Shown here: piece by piece, positions 8,239 through 15,069 of the stretch
How positions within the stretch are numbered: position 1 is the first letter of the stretch
How the letters are laid out: every line of letters starts with the position of its first letter
Assembly: GCA_000435595.1 (NCBI GenBank)
Contig: FR895372.1
Coordinates: forward strand, 20,016-41,399
DNA: 21,384 nt
From: Firmicutes bacterium CAG:882
GTDB lineage: Bacteria; Bacillota; Clostridia; Lachnospirales; Lachnospiraceae
Direction: 5' to 3'
Program-made: the position numbers and the translations under genes
The notes under the pieces: model-generated
The model's input: the letters and a program-made list of their open reading frames with translations, nothing else
The model's database searches: none
What the model was told of the DNA's origin: nothing

Positions 8239-8598
8239 TTAGTCAATTACTCTTACGCCATCAACAAATATATTGATCTGCTTAATCTTCATTCCTGCGA
8301 ACTCTTCAACCTTATACTTAACACTGTTCACAAGGTTGTCTGCCACTGCGGAGATAGACACTCCGTACGATACAATAACATGAAAATCCAAAGTAATCAA
8401 GTTATCTTCATCAATCTTTACATTAATTCCATGTGTGAGACTCTCCCTCTTGAGGAGCTTAACAAGACCGTCTTTCATGCTTACGGCTGCCATTCCGACT
8501 ATACCGAAGCTCTCAATAGCCGTGGTACCTGCAAACATTGCAATAACTTCAGGGTCTATCATAACTGTTCCTAATTTATTTTCAATTCGACCTTTCAT
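8239..8598 (-). CDS. Asp23/Gls24 family protein (YloU)
   Basis: This is a 119-residue member of the Asp23/Gls24 (DUF322) family of small cytosolic or membrane-associated proteins linked to envelope stress and, as YloU, always found next to fakA. The body carries the expected pattern: KLGTVMIDPEVIAMFAGTTAIESFGIVGMA, then LDFHVIVSYGVSISAVADNLVNSVKYKVEEFAG and the closing INIFVDGVRV. Start: the ATG at 8598 has GGAGG four bases upstream; an in-frame GTG at 8625 lacks one. It is 24 bases ahead of fakA and divergent from rpmB. Confidence 0.92.
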   Translation of the reverse strand: MKGRIENKLGTVMIDPEVIAMFAGTTAIESFGIVGMAAVSMKDGLVKLLKRESLTHGINVKIDEDNLITLDFHVIVSYGVSISAVADNLVNSVKYKVEEFAGMKIKQINIFVDGVRVID

Positions 8599-8649
8599 GG
8601 TTCCTCCAATCTCCGTGTGAATCACGGTTTACAAAGTCATGATGCAACT

Positions 8650-8655
8650 ATTATA
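8650..8655 (-). promoter_or_regulatory. -10 element of the asp23-fakA promoter
   Basis: A perfect TATAAT lies on the minus strand at 8655-8650, about 50 bases before the asp23 ATG. The -35 region 17-18 bases upstream is poor (about TTCCAT) in a T-rich tract. It is the only good -10 in the divergent region on this strand. Confidence 0.55.
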
Positions 8656-8716
8656 CATTATTATTGTAAAAAATGGAACTTAAAAGTGAAAATCTTTAAA
8701 AAAATATTTTTTTTGC

Positions 8717-8745
8717 TTGCAAAATGTTCTAATATCTGTTATCAT
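8717..8745 (+). promoter_or_regulatory. Housekeeping promoter of rpmB
   Basis: TTGCAA (8717-8722) and TATCAT (8740-8745) are separated by exactly 17 bases. They match the vegetative sigma-A consensus at 4 and 5 of 6 positions. Transcription would start near 8752, giving a 5' leader of about 46 bases with the ribosome binding site GAGGAGG at 8784-8790. Confidence 0.65.
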
Positions 8746-8797
8746 AATTTTTGTTGTCAGCCGAGTAGGCATTATTAAGCTTTGAGGAGGTGCAATC

Positions 8798-8983
8798 ATG
8801 GCAAAGTGTGCTGTTTGTGATAAGGGTGCTCATTTTGGACTCAAGGTAAGTCACTCTAACAGAAAATCAAACAAGATGTGGAAGTCAAACGTTAAGTCAG
8901 TTAAGGTTTTGACAACAGCAGGTCCAAGAAAGATGTATGTATGTACTTCTTGCTTAAGATCAGGCGCTGTTACAAGAGCGTAG
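8798..8983 (+). CDS. rpmB: 50S ribosomal protein L28
   Basis: L28 is a small protein of the large ribosomal subunit. At 61 residues it has the usual length and begins MAKCAVCDKGAHFGLKVSHS. It is the zinc-binding (C+) form, with CxxC pairs at residues 4/7 and 49/52. GAGGAGG lies seven bases before the ATG. It has its own promoter and a strong terminator, so it is a single-gene unit, divergent from asp23 as in other Firmicutes (rpmB next to yloU-yloV). Confidence 0.98.
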   Translation: MAKCAVCDKGAHFGLKVSHSNRKSNKMWKSNVKSVKVLTTAGPRKMYVCTSCLRSGAVTRA

Positions 8984-9004
8984 TCAAGAGTTTGATGTTA
9001 ATTA

Positions 9005-9033
9005 AGCCCCGGAATTATTCCGAGGCTTTTTTT
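9005..9033 (+). terminator. Rho-independent terminator of rpmB
   Basis: A 10-bp stem with one mismatch and a 3-base loop (9005-9027, AGCCCCGGAA / TTCCGAGGCT) is followed by a run of seven T (9027-9033). It lies 22 bases after the rpmB stop. Confidence 0.93.
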
Positions 9034-9067
9034 ACGTCCGCCGATTTCCCGGTTTCTTATTACCTTC

Positions 9068-9211
9068 CTACTTACAACAGCAAAACAGGTTGTACCCGCA
9101 TATCATCAACAATATAATTATCACTATTCCCCAGAATATATTTTGAATCAACATTCCAATTATCATTCCCACAGCAATCCAGAACATCATAAAACCTATT
9201 ATTCTTATCAA
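9068..9211 (-). CDS. Small two-helix membrane protein, TTG start
   Basis: This 47-codon open frame lies in what would otherwise be a 300-bp gap. It reads from TTG at 9211 to TAG at 9068. The product is almost wholly hydrophobic: helix one near residues 4-22 (FMMFWIAVGMIIGML), a short QN turn, helix two near 26-40 (FWGIVIIILLMICGY), then NLFCCCK with three cysteines at the tail. GGGAGAG lies five to seven bases upstream of the TTG, and a TATAAT lies about 40 bases upstream. I recall similar short 'FWIAVGM...GYNLFC' proteins as Lachnospiraceae hypotheticals, but cannot check this here. The role is unknown. Later ATG codons (7 and 8) are possible starts but lack a ribosome binding site. Confidence 0.68.
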   Translation of the reverse strand: MIRIIGFMMFWIAVGMIIGMLIQNIFWGIVIIILLMICGYNLFCCCK

Positions 9212-9247
9212 ATCAACTCTCCCGAATGAATCATGCTGCTCTGTTTT

Positions 9248-9253
9248 ATTATA
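9248..9253 (-). promoter_or_regulatory. -10 element before the small membrane gene
   Basis: A perfect TATAAT (minus strand, 9253-9248) lies 36 bases before the TTG start at 9211. No good -35 is seen at 17 bases. It lies between the stop of the SanA-like gene and the small gene, so the small gene may have its own promoter. Confidence 0.4.
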
Positions 9254-9291
9254 TGCCGATAAATATACTTAATTCACAAAAAAACTTATTT

Positions 9292-9969
9292 CTAATCGTT
9301 AGTCACATCTCCGCTTCCGTCAAGTGATATTGAATCTCCCAAAACCGACGGTACGGGCTTTGCTATCGCAAGAATAAAATCCTTATTTCTGGCTAAAATT
9401 TCCCTTAGCTCACGCTTATACTGCCCCGAATAGCTTCTAAGGTCGGCGGATACGCCGTAAGCCTCAATTCCCAGTGCCTTTGCAATATATAGTGCACGGT
9501 AAAGATGGTACTCCTGAGACACAATGATTATTCTGTCTGCTCCGAATATTTCCTTTGCCCTATAGAGACTCTCATAGGTTGAAAATCCCGCATGATCCAT
9601 GAAGATATCTTCCGACGGCACCCCCTCATTGACTGCATATTCCTTCATCGTACCGACTTCATTGTAATCCGAGCGCCCATGGTCACCGCTCATTATAATC
9701 CTCGCAGATACTCCCGCTTTGTACAGGCTTACTCCCGTCATAATTCTGTCATAGAGCATATTGCTCGGCGTCTTATCAGGTTTTACCGATGCTCCAAGCA
9801 CCAGTATACAATCAATACCACCAAGCTGTGATGCCTCATCAATATCTAAAACTTCCGCTCTTGTTTTGTGTATGACATAACCATTTATCGCAAACGCATA
9901 TACGGCTGCCACAACGACAGCCGCACAGCATACGGTAACAATTCTTTTAATAAAATTCTTAAATGACAT
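9292..9969 (-). CDS. SanA/YdcF/ElyC family membrane protein (DUF218)
   Basis: This 225-residue protein has one N-terminal membrane anchor (about residues 8-30, rich in V, A and C) and a DUF218 domain facing outward. DUF218 signs are ILVLGASVKPDKTPSNMLYDRI, IIMSGDHG, YNEVGTMKEYAVNEGV, DHAGFSTYESLYRAKEIFG and IIVSQEYHLYRALYIAK. Relatives (SanA, ElyC) affect envelope integrity and vancomycin entry in Gram-negative bacteria; the reaction is not known. Start: the ATG at 9969 has GGAG nine bases upstream, just before the anchor. An ATG at 10011 would add 14 residues and cannot be excluded. It starts one base after the stop of the EAL relic (9971), and the likely binding site lies inside that relic. 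Confidence 0.88.
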   Translation of the reverse strand: MSFKNFIKRIVTVCCAAVVVAAVYAFAINGYVIHKTRAEVLDIDEASQLGGIDCILVLGASVKPDKTPSNMLYDRIMTGVSLYKAGVSARIIMSGDHGRSDYNEVGTMKEYAVNEGVPSEDIFMDHAGFSTYESLYRAKEIFGADRIIIVSQEYHLYRALYIAKALGIEAYGVSADLRSYSGQYKRELREILARNKDFILAIAKPVPSVLGDSISLDGSGDVTND

Positions 9970-9970
9970 T

Positions 9971-10123
9971 CTATATTTCTCCGATTTTCTCAGTTTTTGT
10001 ATAATTATCATCTACATCTCTGCAAAAGTCAGCTATTTTTATCGGCTTGGAATAATAATATCCCTGATAATATGCAGCATTACGACGCCTCTTATCCTGA
10101 GTGCAAGGATACTTATTATTCCG
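9971..10123 (-). pseudogene. C-terminal relic of an EAL domain (c-di-GMP phosphodiesterase)
   Basis: An open stretch of 50 codons with no start codon lies between gerW and the SanA-like gene. Its middle reads NAAYYQGYYYSKPIKIADF, which matches the end of EAL domains, where the pattern QG(Y)(Y/F)(F/Y)S(K/R)P(I/L/M) closes the barrel. The frame starts just after a TGA inside the gerW 3' end (10126-10124), so the rest of the gene is gone. It ends in TAG one base before the SanA-like ATG. EAL enzymes degrade cyclic di-GMP, but this fragment has no catalytic residue and must be inactive. I read it as the tail of a deleted gene that once preceded the SanA-like gene. Confidence 0.62.
10049..10122. 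repeat. Imperfect inverted repeat between gerW and the EAL relic
   Basis: Arms at 10049-10063 (GGAATAATAATATCC) and 10107-10122 pair over 15 bp with one bulged base, ten of them contiguous. A shorter alternative stem, TATCCT / AGGATA, lies inside. No U-run follows, so it is not a standard terminator, though it lies right at the gerW stop and might stabilise or end that transcript. Confidence 0.4.
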
Positions 10124-10514
10124 TCATATCCTTGATAGCTTCGTCAACTGCATCATCATTCTTATTCTTCCTGCCGCCTGCGATTCCCGAAATCTTGTCT
10201 ACCATATCAGGAACCATATCAAGAATCTTGGTTATTGTATCCTGATTCTTGACATTTACAAGTCTTGTCTGTCCATTCTGTATTACAAGTACTGCACTCG
10301 GAGAAAGCTTAGCTCCGAGACCTCCACCCGCATTATTCTTAGTATCACCTGCAAAGGCACCTGCGCCTACGCCGAACGCAACGTCAACAAGCGGAACAAT
10401 GATAGTGTCATTCACCGTAACCGCATCTCCGACAACGGTCTTAGCGCTCACAAAATTGTCCATTCCCGAAAAAAGTGATTCAACTGTTGAATTAAATCTG
10501 CTGTTATCTGCCAT
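10116..10514 (-). CDS. gerW: GerW/YtfJ family sporulation protein
   Basis: This 132-residue protein belongs to the Spore_YtfJ (GerW) family, made in the forespore and needed in Bacillus for normal germination with L-alanine. Family features seen are the N-terminal helix ending in FSGMDNFVSAKTVVGDAV, the strand DTIIVPLVDVAFGVGAGAF, a glycine-rich turn (NNAGGGLGAKLSPSAVLVI) and the closing hydrophobic/basic tail. AGGAGGG lies six bases before the ATG. It follows the DUF2953 gene by 23 bases, as ytfJ follows ytfI in Bacillus. Confidence 0.93.
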   Translation of the reverse strand: MADNSRFNSTVESLFSGMDNFVSAKTVVGDAVTVNDTIIVPLVDVAFGVGAGAFAGDTKNNAGGGLGAKLSPSAVLVIQNGQTRLVNVKNQDTITKILDMVPDMVDKISGIAGGRKNKNDDAVDEAIKDMTE

Positions 10515-10537
10515 AATCGCCCTCCTGATATGCTGTA

Positions 10538-11437
10538 TTATTTTCTTATAGCACTTATTAATTTCTTAACGCCTTTATTGAAATATACTCTCGCAGCTAT
10601 GAATAATACTCTGCCGAGTATAATCCTTCCCTTCAAATCGGCATCTGCCTCAAATACTGCTTCATCCCATACCGGACTAATATTGATTACAAGTCCTGTT
10701 GATGCCCTGACTACCGCCGCCGCTCCTAATATCTCTCCAAGCATGGCAGGATCATCAAGCCCCAGTCTTATGTCAATCACATGACTTCCAGGAAGAACAT
10801 GCCTGAACAAAAGCTTAATCTGCCTGAATATGAATGTCAAAACACTCTTGTTCTCCTTAAGCAGCTCCGTCACCGTCTTGACGTTATCTATTATACCACC
10901 TGTTTTTGTATTTGTATTCTTATTTTTTTCTTTTTTATTGTTTTTATTTTTTGCCGTATCTGCTACGGATGCTTTAGCAGCCGTTTTGTTCACAGCCTGT
11001 ACAGACTTATCCGTGGATTGAACCGTTTCGACAGTTTTTTCTTCAACTCGTACTGCTTTTGGCTCTCTTTTGACTGCCTTTTTTTGCTGTACGGATTCAG
11101 TTTCGGCTTTTGTCGTTGTTGTTTTTGCTTTCGCCGTAACAGGCTTCGGTCTTTCCTCCTTAATCGGCTTTTCCTTCTTTTCCGAAATACTGCGTCCCAA
11201 AAGACGTATCTGCATATTCTTCCCGGTTTCGTCAAGATTAAAGCTGATATGAAGCAGCCTGAGAAGATACGTCACATGTGCCGTCACCTTAAACCTGCCA
11301 TGAAATTGGGCATGAACCTTATATCTTATCGGAACAAACAAAAGAAGGCAAAGGAGCAGTATCACAATGCCTAAAAGTACCAGAATAACAATACCAATAA
11401 TCTTAAGGATATTTAATAAAATACTTAGAAAAAGCAA
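10538..11437 (-). CDS. DUF2953 protein (YtfI-like) with a long low-complexity insert
   Basis: This 299-residue protein has an N-terminal membrane segment (about residues 5-36) and a DUF2953 pattern in two parts: FVPIRYKVHAQFHGRFKVTAHVTYLLRLLHISF at the start and GSHVIDIRLGLDDPAMLGEILGAAAVVRASTGLVINISP near the end. Between them, about residues 88-195 form a low-complexity stretch of K, T, A, E, V and N that should be disordered. Function is unknown; in Bacillus the relative ytfI lies before gerW/ytfJ. The start is TTG at 11437 with GGAGG eight bases upstream, overlapping the stop of the preceding gene; there is no early ATG. The gap to that gene is three bases, so the two are probably translated together. 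Confidence 0.88.
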   Translation of the reverse strand: MLFLSILLNILKIIGIVILVLLGIVILLLCLLLFVPIRYKVHAQFHGRFKVTAHVTYLLRLLHISFNLDETGKNMQIRLLGRSISEKKEKPIKEERPKPVTAKAKTTTTKAETESVQQKKAVKREPKAVRVEEKTVETVQSTDKSVQAVNKTAAKASVADTAKNKNNKKEKNKNTNTKTGGIIDNVKTVTELLKENKSVLTFIFRQIKLLFRHVLPGSHVIDIRLGLDDPAMLGEILGAAAVVRASTGLVINISPVWDEAVFEADADLKGRIILGRVLFIAARVYFNKGVKKLISAIRK

Positions 11438-11440
11438 CTG

Positions 11441-11809
11441 CTATACCTCCTTATCGGAGAATACTTTGTCATCATCCGGTGTCTCGTTAAACTCCAGATA
11501 TGCCCTTAAATCAAAACCACCGCTTGCGCCATACATTTCGCCAACTATGTCGGCTGCAAGCTCAACTGCAGCCTGCTTTGAACGTGCGATGCCGACAATA
11601 TATTTTTTTCTGCCTTTATAATGCGGCTGCATAAGTTCAAGAGAATTAAATATATCAAGGATATTGCGGTCTCTTGAATCAGGAAGAGCAAGAACATATA
11701 CATTCGGCTCCGGCTTTCCCTTCTCAAGACGGCGGAGCAGACGTGCCTTTTTTTTGGCATTCTCTTCATCAAAATACAGATTATCATACCATATATACTG
11801 CACTGCCAT
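11441..11809 (-). CDS. Hypothetical protein, 122 aa
   Basis: I do not recognise this family. The protein is soluble, with no membrane segment or signal peptide. It reads as alternating strands and helices: VQYIWYDNLYFDEENAKKKARLLRRLEKGK, then VYVLALPDSRDRNILDIFNS and KYIVGIARSKQAAVELAADIVGEMY, then an acidic tail. No metal or nucleotide motif is visible. GGGAGG lies six bases before the ATG. It lies between a 468-residue unknown and the DUF2953 gene (three-base gap), so it is probably cotranscribed with gerW and may share a sporulation or envelope context; that is inference from position. Confidence 0.83.
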   Translation of the reverse strand: MAVQYIWYDNLYFDEENAKKKARLLRRLEKGKPEPNVYVLALPDSRDRNILDIFNSLELMQPHYKGRKKYIVGIARSKQAAVELAADIVGEMYGASGGFDLRAYLEFNETPDDDKVFSDKEV

Positions 11810-11847
11810 CTCCTGCCTCCCGCACCTGATTTATATTATCACCGATT

Positions 11848-13254
11848 TTATTCGCTCATCATGTCAAGCATAATCTTCATGCATGATTTTTGCTCAGCCT
11901 CATCGCTGCACTGTCCGAGTGCAACGTGAATATACTTCTTAATTTCCTCAAGATTATTAAAGAACACCGGAAGATTTCCGAGTATGCCCGACATAACCGC
12001 ACGATTAAAAGGTCTCTCATGCTCCGAAAAGAAATCAGTAAGCTCCTGTGTAAGTTCATCACACTTGCTGTTAATATATGCCTCATCAGCTATTATATTC
12101 GAAATTTTATCCTCAACAAGCTTCATAAAACTGCTTCCCGAGCTGAGTCTTTCAAGCTTAAAAAGCTTCTCGTAAGTCTCTTTAAGTCCAAGCTCCTCCG
12201 CCTTCTCCATATAAGAGCTCTTAACATCATCGAGCGCATAGCTGTCAGCTGACAACTGAGTCGAAAGCCTCTCCTGAACACCTTCTATGGCAACGAAGCT
12301 GTCAAATGAATCTTCTGTAGGAAGAACTCTGTCATATATTGCATCAAGTGCCATATCTATAATCTTCAGACAATGCTGCTTAGCCGTGCTGTCCACAATC
12401 GCATCATCGGCAGTGAGAAGTACCATATATGCATCATTTACCGCATCCATAAGAAGTACGAATATATCAGTCACTCCGACAACATACTCTGTGGCATCGG
12501 CGAGTATTGCTGCTGCATCATTGTAATCCTCCTCAGACATATCATCATAGGAAAAAGAATCCAATTCCCTGAGGCGCTCTGACAGCACCTCAAAAGCCGT
12601 ATCAAACTGTTCAGGTGTATGAAGCATTGCAACAGATCGGAGCATATATACAAAATCTTCAACCGAAGCTGTCTCCGAGCCCTTGTAAAGCGTGAATGCA
12701 TCATGCAGCAGTTCAAAGAACTTATTCTTTGACAGGCGCATCGGAATCTGGCTTACCACCTGGCCGATTTTCATATTGACAACCGAATTATCCTTGTCCG
12801 ATATAATGTAGTTGAGAATGTCCTTTTCAAATTTGTCATCATAGTAGTCAGCGTTTATGTCGCATTCCTTATAATTATACTCAATACGGTTAAGCACATA
12901 TTCATATATCTGGAATCTGTCAGTGAATGCAGTGAGAACTTCCATTCTTGTAATCAGCTCCTCACGAAGCTCATCAATCTGTGATAATGCCGCGGCAATA
13001 CTCTCTGCATCAACAGCCTCCCCATCAATTCCATTGGCCACTGCATTTGCCAGTCTTGATGCATAATCTGAGACAAGCTCCGTATATTTTGTATCTTCAC
13101 CATACACTTCAGCAAATGTATACAGATTGAGCGCAAGCTTGACATACCCCATTCTTCCGTATAGGGAATTCATTCCCGCTGCATATCCCGATAAATTAGT
13201 CTCGACGTTCTTCCCCTTGGAAAGTTCAGCCGCAATATTACTTAATTCAGCCAT
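11848..13254 (-). CDS. Hypothetical all-helical protein, 468 aa
   Basis: I do not recognise this family. The protein is acidic, soluble and appears almost wholly helical, with many amphipathic helices of 15-25 residues. It has no membrane segment, signal peptide, Walker motif, zinc site or HTH. It opens MAELSNIAAELSKGKNVETN and ends in a short cysteine-containing helix (CSDEAEQKSCMKIMLDMM). A scaffold or helical-repeat fold is plausible but unproven. The ATG at 13254 has GAGG eight to nine bases upstream; a TTG two codons earlier is too close to it. It is 18 bases after lysA and 38 bases ahead of the 122-residue gene. Confidence 0.85.
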   Translation of the reverse strand: MAELSNIAAELSKGKNVETNLSGYAAGMNSLYGRMGYVKLALNLYTFAEVYGEDTKYTELVSDYASRLANAVANGIDGEAVDAESIAAALSQIDELREELITRMEVLTAFTDRFQIYEYVLNRIEYNYKECDINADYYDDKFEKDILNYIISDKDNSVVNMKIGQVVSQIPMRLSKNKFFELLHDAFTLYKGSETASVEDFVYMLRSVAMLHTPEQFDTAFEVLSERLRELDSFSYDDMSEEDYNDAAAILADATEYVVGVTDIFVLLMDAVNDAYMVLLTADDAIVDSTAKQHCLKIIDMALDAIYDRVLPTEDSFDSFVAIEGVQERLSTQLSADSYALDDVKSSYMEKAEELGLKETYEKLFKLERLSSGSSFMKLVEDKISNIIADEAYINSKCDELTQELTDFFSEHERPFNRAVMSGILGNLPVFFNNLEEIKKYIHVALGQCSDEAEQKSCMKIMLDMMSE

Positions 13255-13272
13255 AAACAAATCCTCTTCCGA

Positions 13273-14547
13273 TTAATTTTCTTCTAATACTTTGTCAAAT
13301 ATGTGGAAACAATCAAATGTCGCAAAATAATCACGCGGTGTCTCTGCTCTTCTTATAAGCTTAACCGAACCGTCCTCACAGAGCAGAAGTTCTGCCGAAC
13401 GTAGCTTGCCGTTGTAATTATAGCCCATTGAAAAGCCATGTGCACCCGTGTCATGTATTACAAGGAAATCGCCCATATCAATCTTAGGCAGCATACGGTC
13501 AATTGCAAACTTATCATTATTCTCACAGAGCGAACCTGTAACATCATACTTGTGGTCACATGGCTCATTCTCCTTGCCCATAACAGTAATATGATGATAT
13601 GCTCCGTACATCGCCGGGCGCATAAGATTAGCCGCACACGCATCACAGCCGATGTATTCCTTGTATGTGTGCTTCTCATGAATAGCCTTGGTTACAAGAT
13701 GTCCGTAAGGTGCCATCATAAAGCGTCCAAGCTCCGTGTATATTGCCACATCGCCCATTCCCGCAGGAACCAGTACTTCCTCATATACCTTTCTTACACC
13801 CTCGCCGATTGCATATATATCGTTAGGCTCCTGATCAGGTCTGTACGGAACTCCTATACCACCTGAAAGATTGATGAATCTGATATCGCAGCCCGTCTTT
13901 TCGGAAATCTCAACCGCAAGCTCAAAGAGAATCTTTGCAAGTGTAGGATAATATTCATTCGTTACAGTGTTGCTTGCAAGGAACGCATGGATTCCGAAGT
14001 GCTTAGCCCCCTTCTGCTTGAGAAGCTTAAAGCCCTCTATAAGCTGTTCCTTGGTAAAGCCGTACTTTGCGTCACCCGGGTTGTCCATAATTGAATTGGC
14101 AATCTGAAAATATCCTCCCGGATTGAATCTGCATGATATAGTCTCAGGTATTCCGCAGATGTCATCTAAAAACTGTATATGTGTAAAATCATCAAGATTT
14201 ATTGTTGCATTAATCTTATGTGCATATTCAAACTCCTCTGCAGGAGTAGCGTTCGAAGAGAACATAATATGCTGTCCGTCAAAATCAAGAGCCTTCGCGA
14301 ACATAAGCTCTGTGAGAGATGAACAGTCAACTCCGCAGTCATATTCCTTGAGTATGTTTACAAGAAAAGGATTAGGAGTCGCCTTTACCGCAAAATACTC
14401 TCTAAAACCCTTATTCCAGGAAAAAGCCTCCTTAAGCCTCCTGACATTCTCGCGTATACCCTTCTCATCATAGATATGGTACGGCGTAGGATATGTCTTG
14501 TCTATTTCCTTTAACTGTTCAAGTGTTACGAATGGTTTCTTTTCCAT
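13273..14547 (-). CDS. lysA: Diaminopimelate decarboxylase-like PLP enzyme
   Basis: This is a fold-type III PLP decarboxylase, most likely LysA, which makes lysine from meso-diaminopimelate. The 424-residue protein has the barrel domain with the PLP lysine at K55 (EYFAVKATPNPF), GVDCSSLTELMFAKAL, HAFLASNTV, the phosphate-binding NLSGGIGVPY and YTELGRFM. The second domain has RPAMYGAYHHI and the GSLCENNDKFAIDRMLP motif with the active-site cysteine from the partner subunit. Start: the ATG at 14547 has GAGGAG seven bases upstream. An ATG at 14553 overlaps the Fur-gene stop as ATGA and is the alternative. Another amino acid or polyamine-precursor substrate cannot be fully excluded. No lysine riboswitch is seen. 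Confidence 0.88.
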   Translation of the reverse strand: MEKKPFVTLEQLKEIDKTYPTPYHIYDEKGIRENVRRLKEAFSWNKGFREYFAVKATPNPFLVNILKEYDCGVDCSSLTELMFAKALDFDGQHIMFSSNATPAEEFEYAHKINATINLDDFTHIQFLDDICGIPETISCRFNPGGYFQIANSIMDNPGDAKYGFTKEQLIEGFKLLKQKGAKHFGIHAFLASNTVTNEYYPTLAKILFELAVEISEKTGCDIRFINLSGGIGVPYRPDQEPNDIYAIGEGVRKVYEEVLVPAGMGDVAIYTELGRFMMAPYGHLVTKAIHEKHTYKEYIGCDACAANLMRPAMYGAYHHITVMGKENEPCDHKYDVTGSLCENNDKFAIDRMLPKIDMGDFLVIHDTGAHGFSMGYNYNGKLRSAELLLCEDGSVKLIRRAETPRDYFATFDCFHIFDKVLEEN

Positions 14548-14549
14548 GG

Positions 14550-15008
14550 TCATTCTCCTCTTCCTGTCTTTTTTTCGTCATCCTGTTCAATTTTCTGACA
14601 ATCTTCACAGATTCCGTACAGTACGGTCTTGGAATTGTCTACAAGAAAATGATGATGTTCATACACATGCTCCTCAATCTGCTGCAGGAAATCACAGCTC
14701 ACATGAAAAAGCCGTCCGCATTTCACACATTTGAGATGAAAATGGCTGCGGCATGCCGACTCACTATTCCCCTGATATTGATAGCATGCACCGACACCTT
14801 CCTCGATATAATACTTGCGTAAGAATCCTTCATCGGCAAGCTTCTCCATATAGCGGTATATCGTGGTGCGTCCTACCCTATTGCCCTCGTTCTTTAAATG
14901 GTCGGTCACCTCATCAATCGTGACATGACCATCCTGGCACTTTTTAAGATAGTCCAATATAATTTCTCTCTGCTTGGTGCGGTATGCACCCTTCTCATTG
15001 CTCTCCAT
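14550..15008 (-). CDS. Fur-family metalloregulator
   Basis: This is a 152-residue repressor of the Fur/Zur/PerR superfamily. The winged HTH fills about residues 10-85 (YRTKQREIILDYL, VGRTTIYRYMEKLADEGFLRKY). The dimer domain has the structural zinc site as two CxxC pairs (CVKC and CEDC) and metal-site histidines in SHFHLKC and HVYEHHHFLV. Which metal or peroxide it senses cannot be decided. Start: the ATG at 15008 has GGAG nine bases upstream; ATG at 15014 has only three. Its stop overlaps or abuts the lysA start, so the two are coupled. A strong promoter and a PerR-like box lie just upstream, suggesting autoregulation. Confidence 0.93.
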   Translation of the reverse strand: MESNEKGAYRTKQREIILDYLKKCQDGHVTIDEVTDHLKNEGNRVGRTTIYRYMEKLADEGFLRKYYIEEGVGACYQYQGNSESACRSHFHLKCVKCGRLFHVSCDFLQQIEEHVYEHHHFLVDNSKTVLYGICEDCQKIEQDDEKKTGRGE

Positions 15009-15032
15009 ATTCATGTACTCCAAAACAATACT

Positions 15033-15047
15033 TAACAAATATTATAA
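15033..15047. promoter_or_regulatory. PerR/Fur-box-like operator over the Fur-gene -10
   Basis: The plus-strand sequence TAACAAATATTATAA matches the PerR-box pattern TTAnAATnATTnTAA at 10 of 12 fixed positions. It overlaps the -10 of the Fur-family gene, where a bound repressor would block transcription. The match is by eye in AT-rich DNA, so it could be chance. Confidence 0.45.
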
Positions 15048-15069
15048 GCTTTCTTTCCTATGCTTGCAA
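15041..15069 (-). promoter_or_regulatory. Promoter of the Fur-family gene and lysA operon
   Basis: On the minus strand TTGCAA (15069-15064) and a perfect TATAAT (15046-15041) are separated by 17 bases. The start of transcription would be near 15034, giving a leader of about 26 bases. The -35 lies in a 12-bp perfect palindrome TGCTTGCAAGCA (15061-15072). Confidence 0.75.

Noticed and set aside
6864..8242. Further open frames within and opposite fakA, including a 143-codon plus-strand frame
   Set aside because: All are antisense or out-of-frame shadows of a fully supported gene, without ribosome binding sites.
8613..8627. CCGTG / CACGG hairpin in the asp23 leader
   Set aside because: A 5-bp stem with a 5-base loop is too short to support a regulatory claim without comparative data.
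9212..9291. Terminator for the SanA-like gene at the run of seven T on the minus strand
   Set aside because: The T-run is present, but the bases before it form only a 4-bp AT-rich stem.
9997..10245. Plus-strand frame of 82 codons between the SanA-like gene and gerW
   Set aside because: It is antisense to the EAL relic and to gerW, has no ribosome binding site and no recognisable product.
10781..11374. Plus-strand open frame of 197 codons opposite the DUF2953 gene
   Set aside because: It is a shadow of the low-complexity lysine/threonine-rich insert (runs of F, C and R in the antisense), has no ribosome binding site and overlaps a well supported gene throughout.
14548..14620. Lysine riboswitch in front of lysA
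   Set aside because: lysA starts within or directly after the end of the Fur-family gene, so there is no leader that could hold one.
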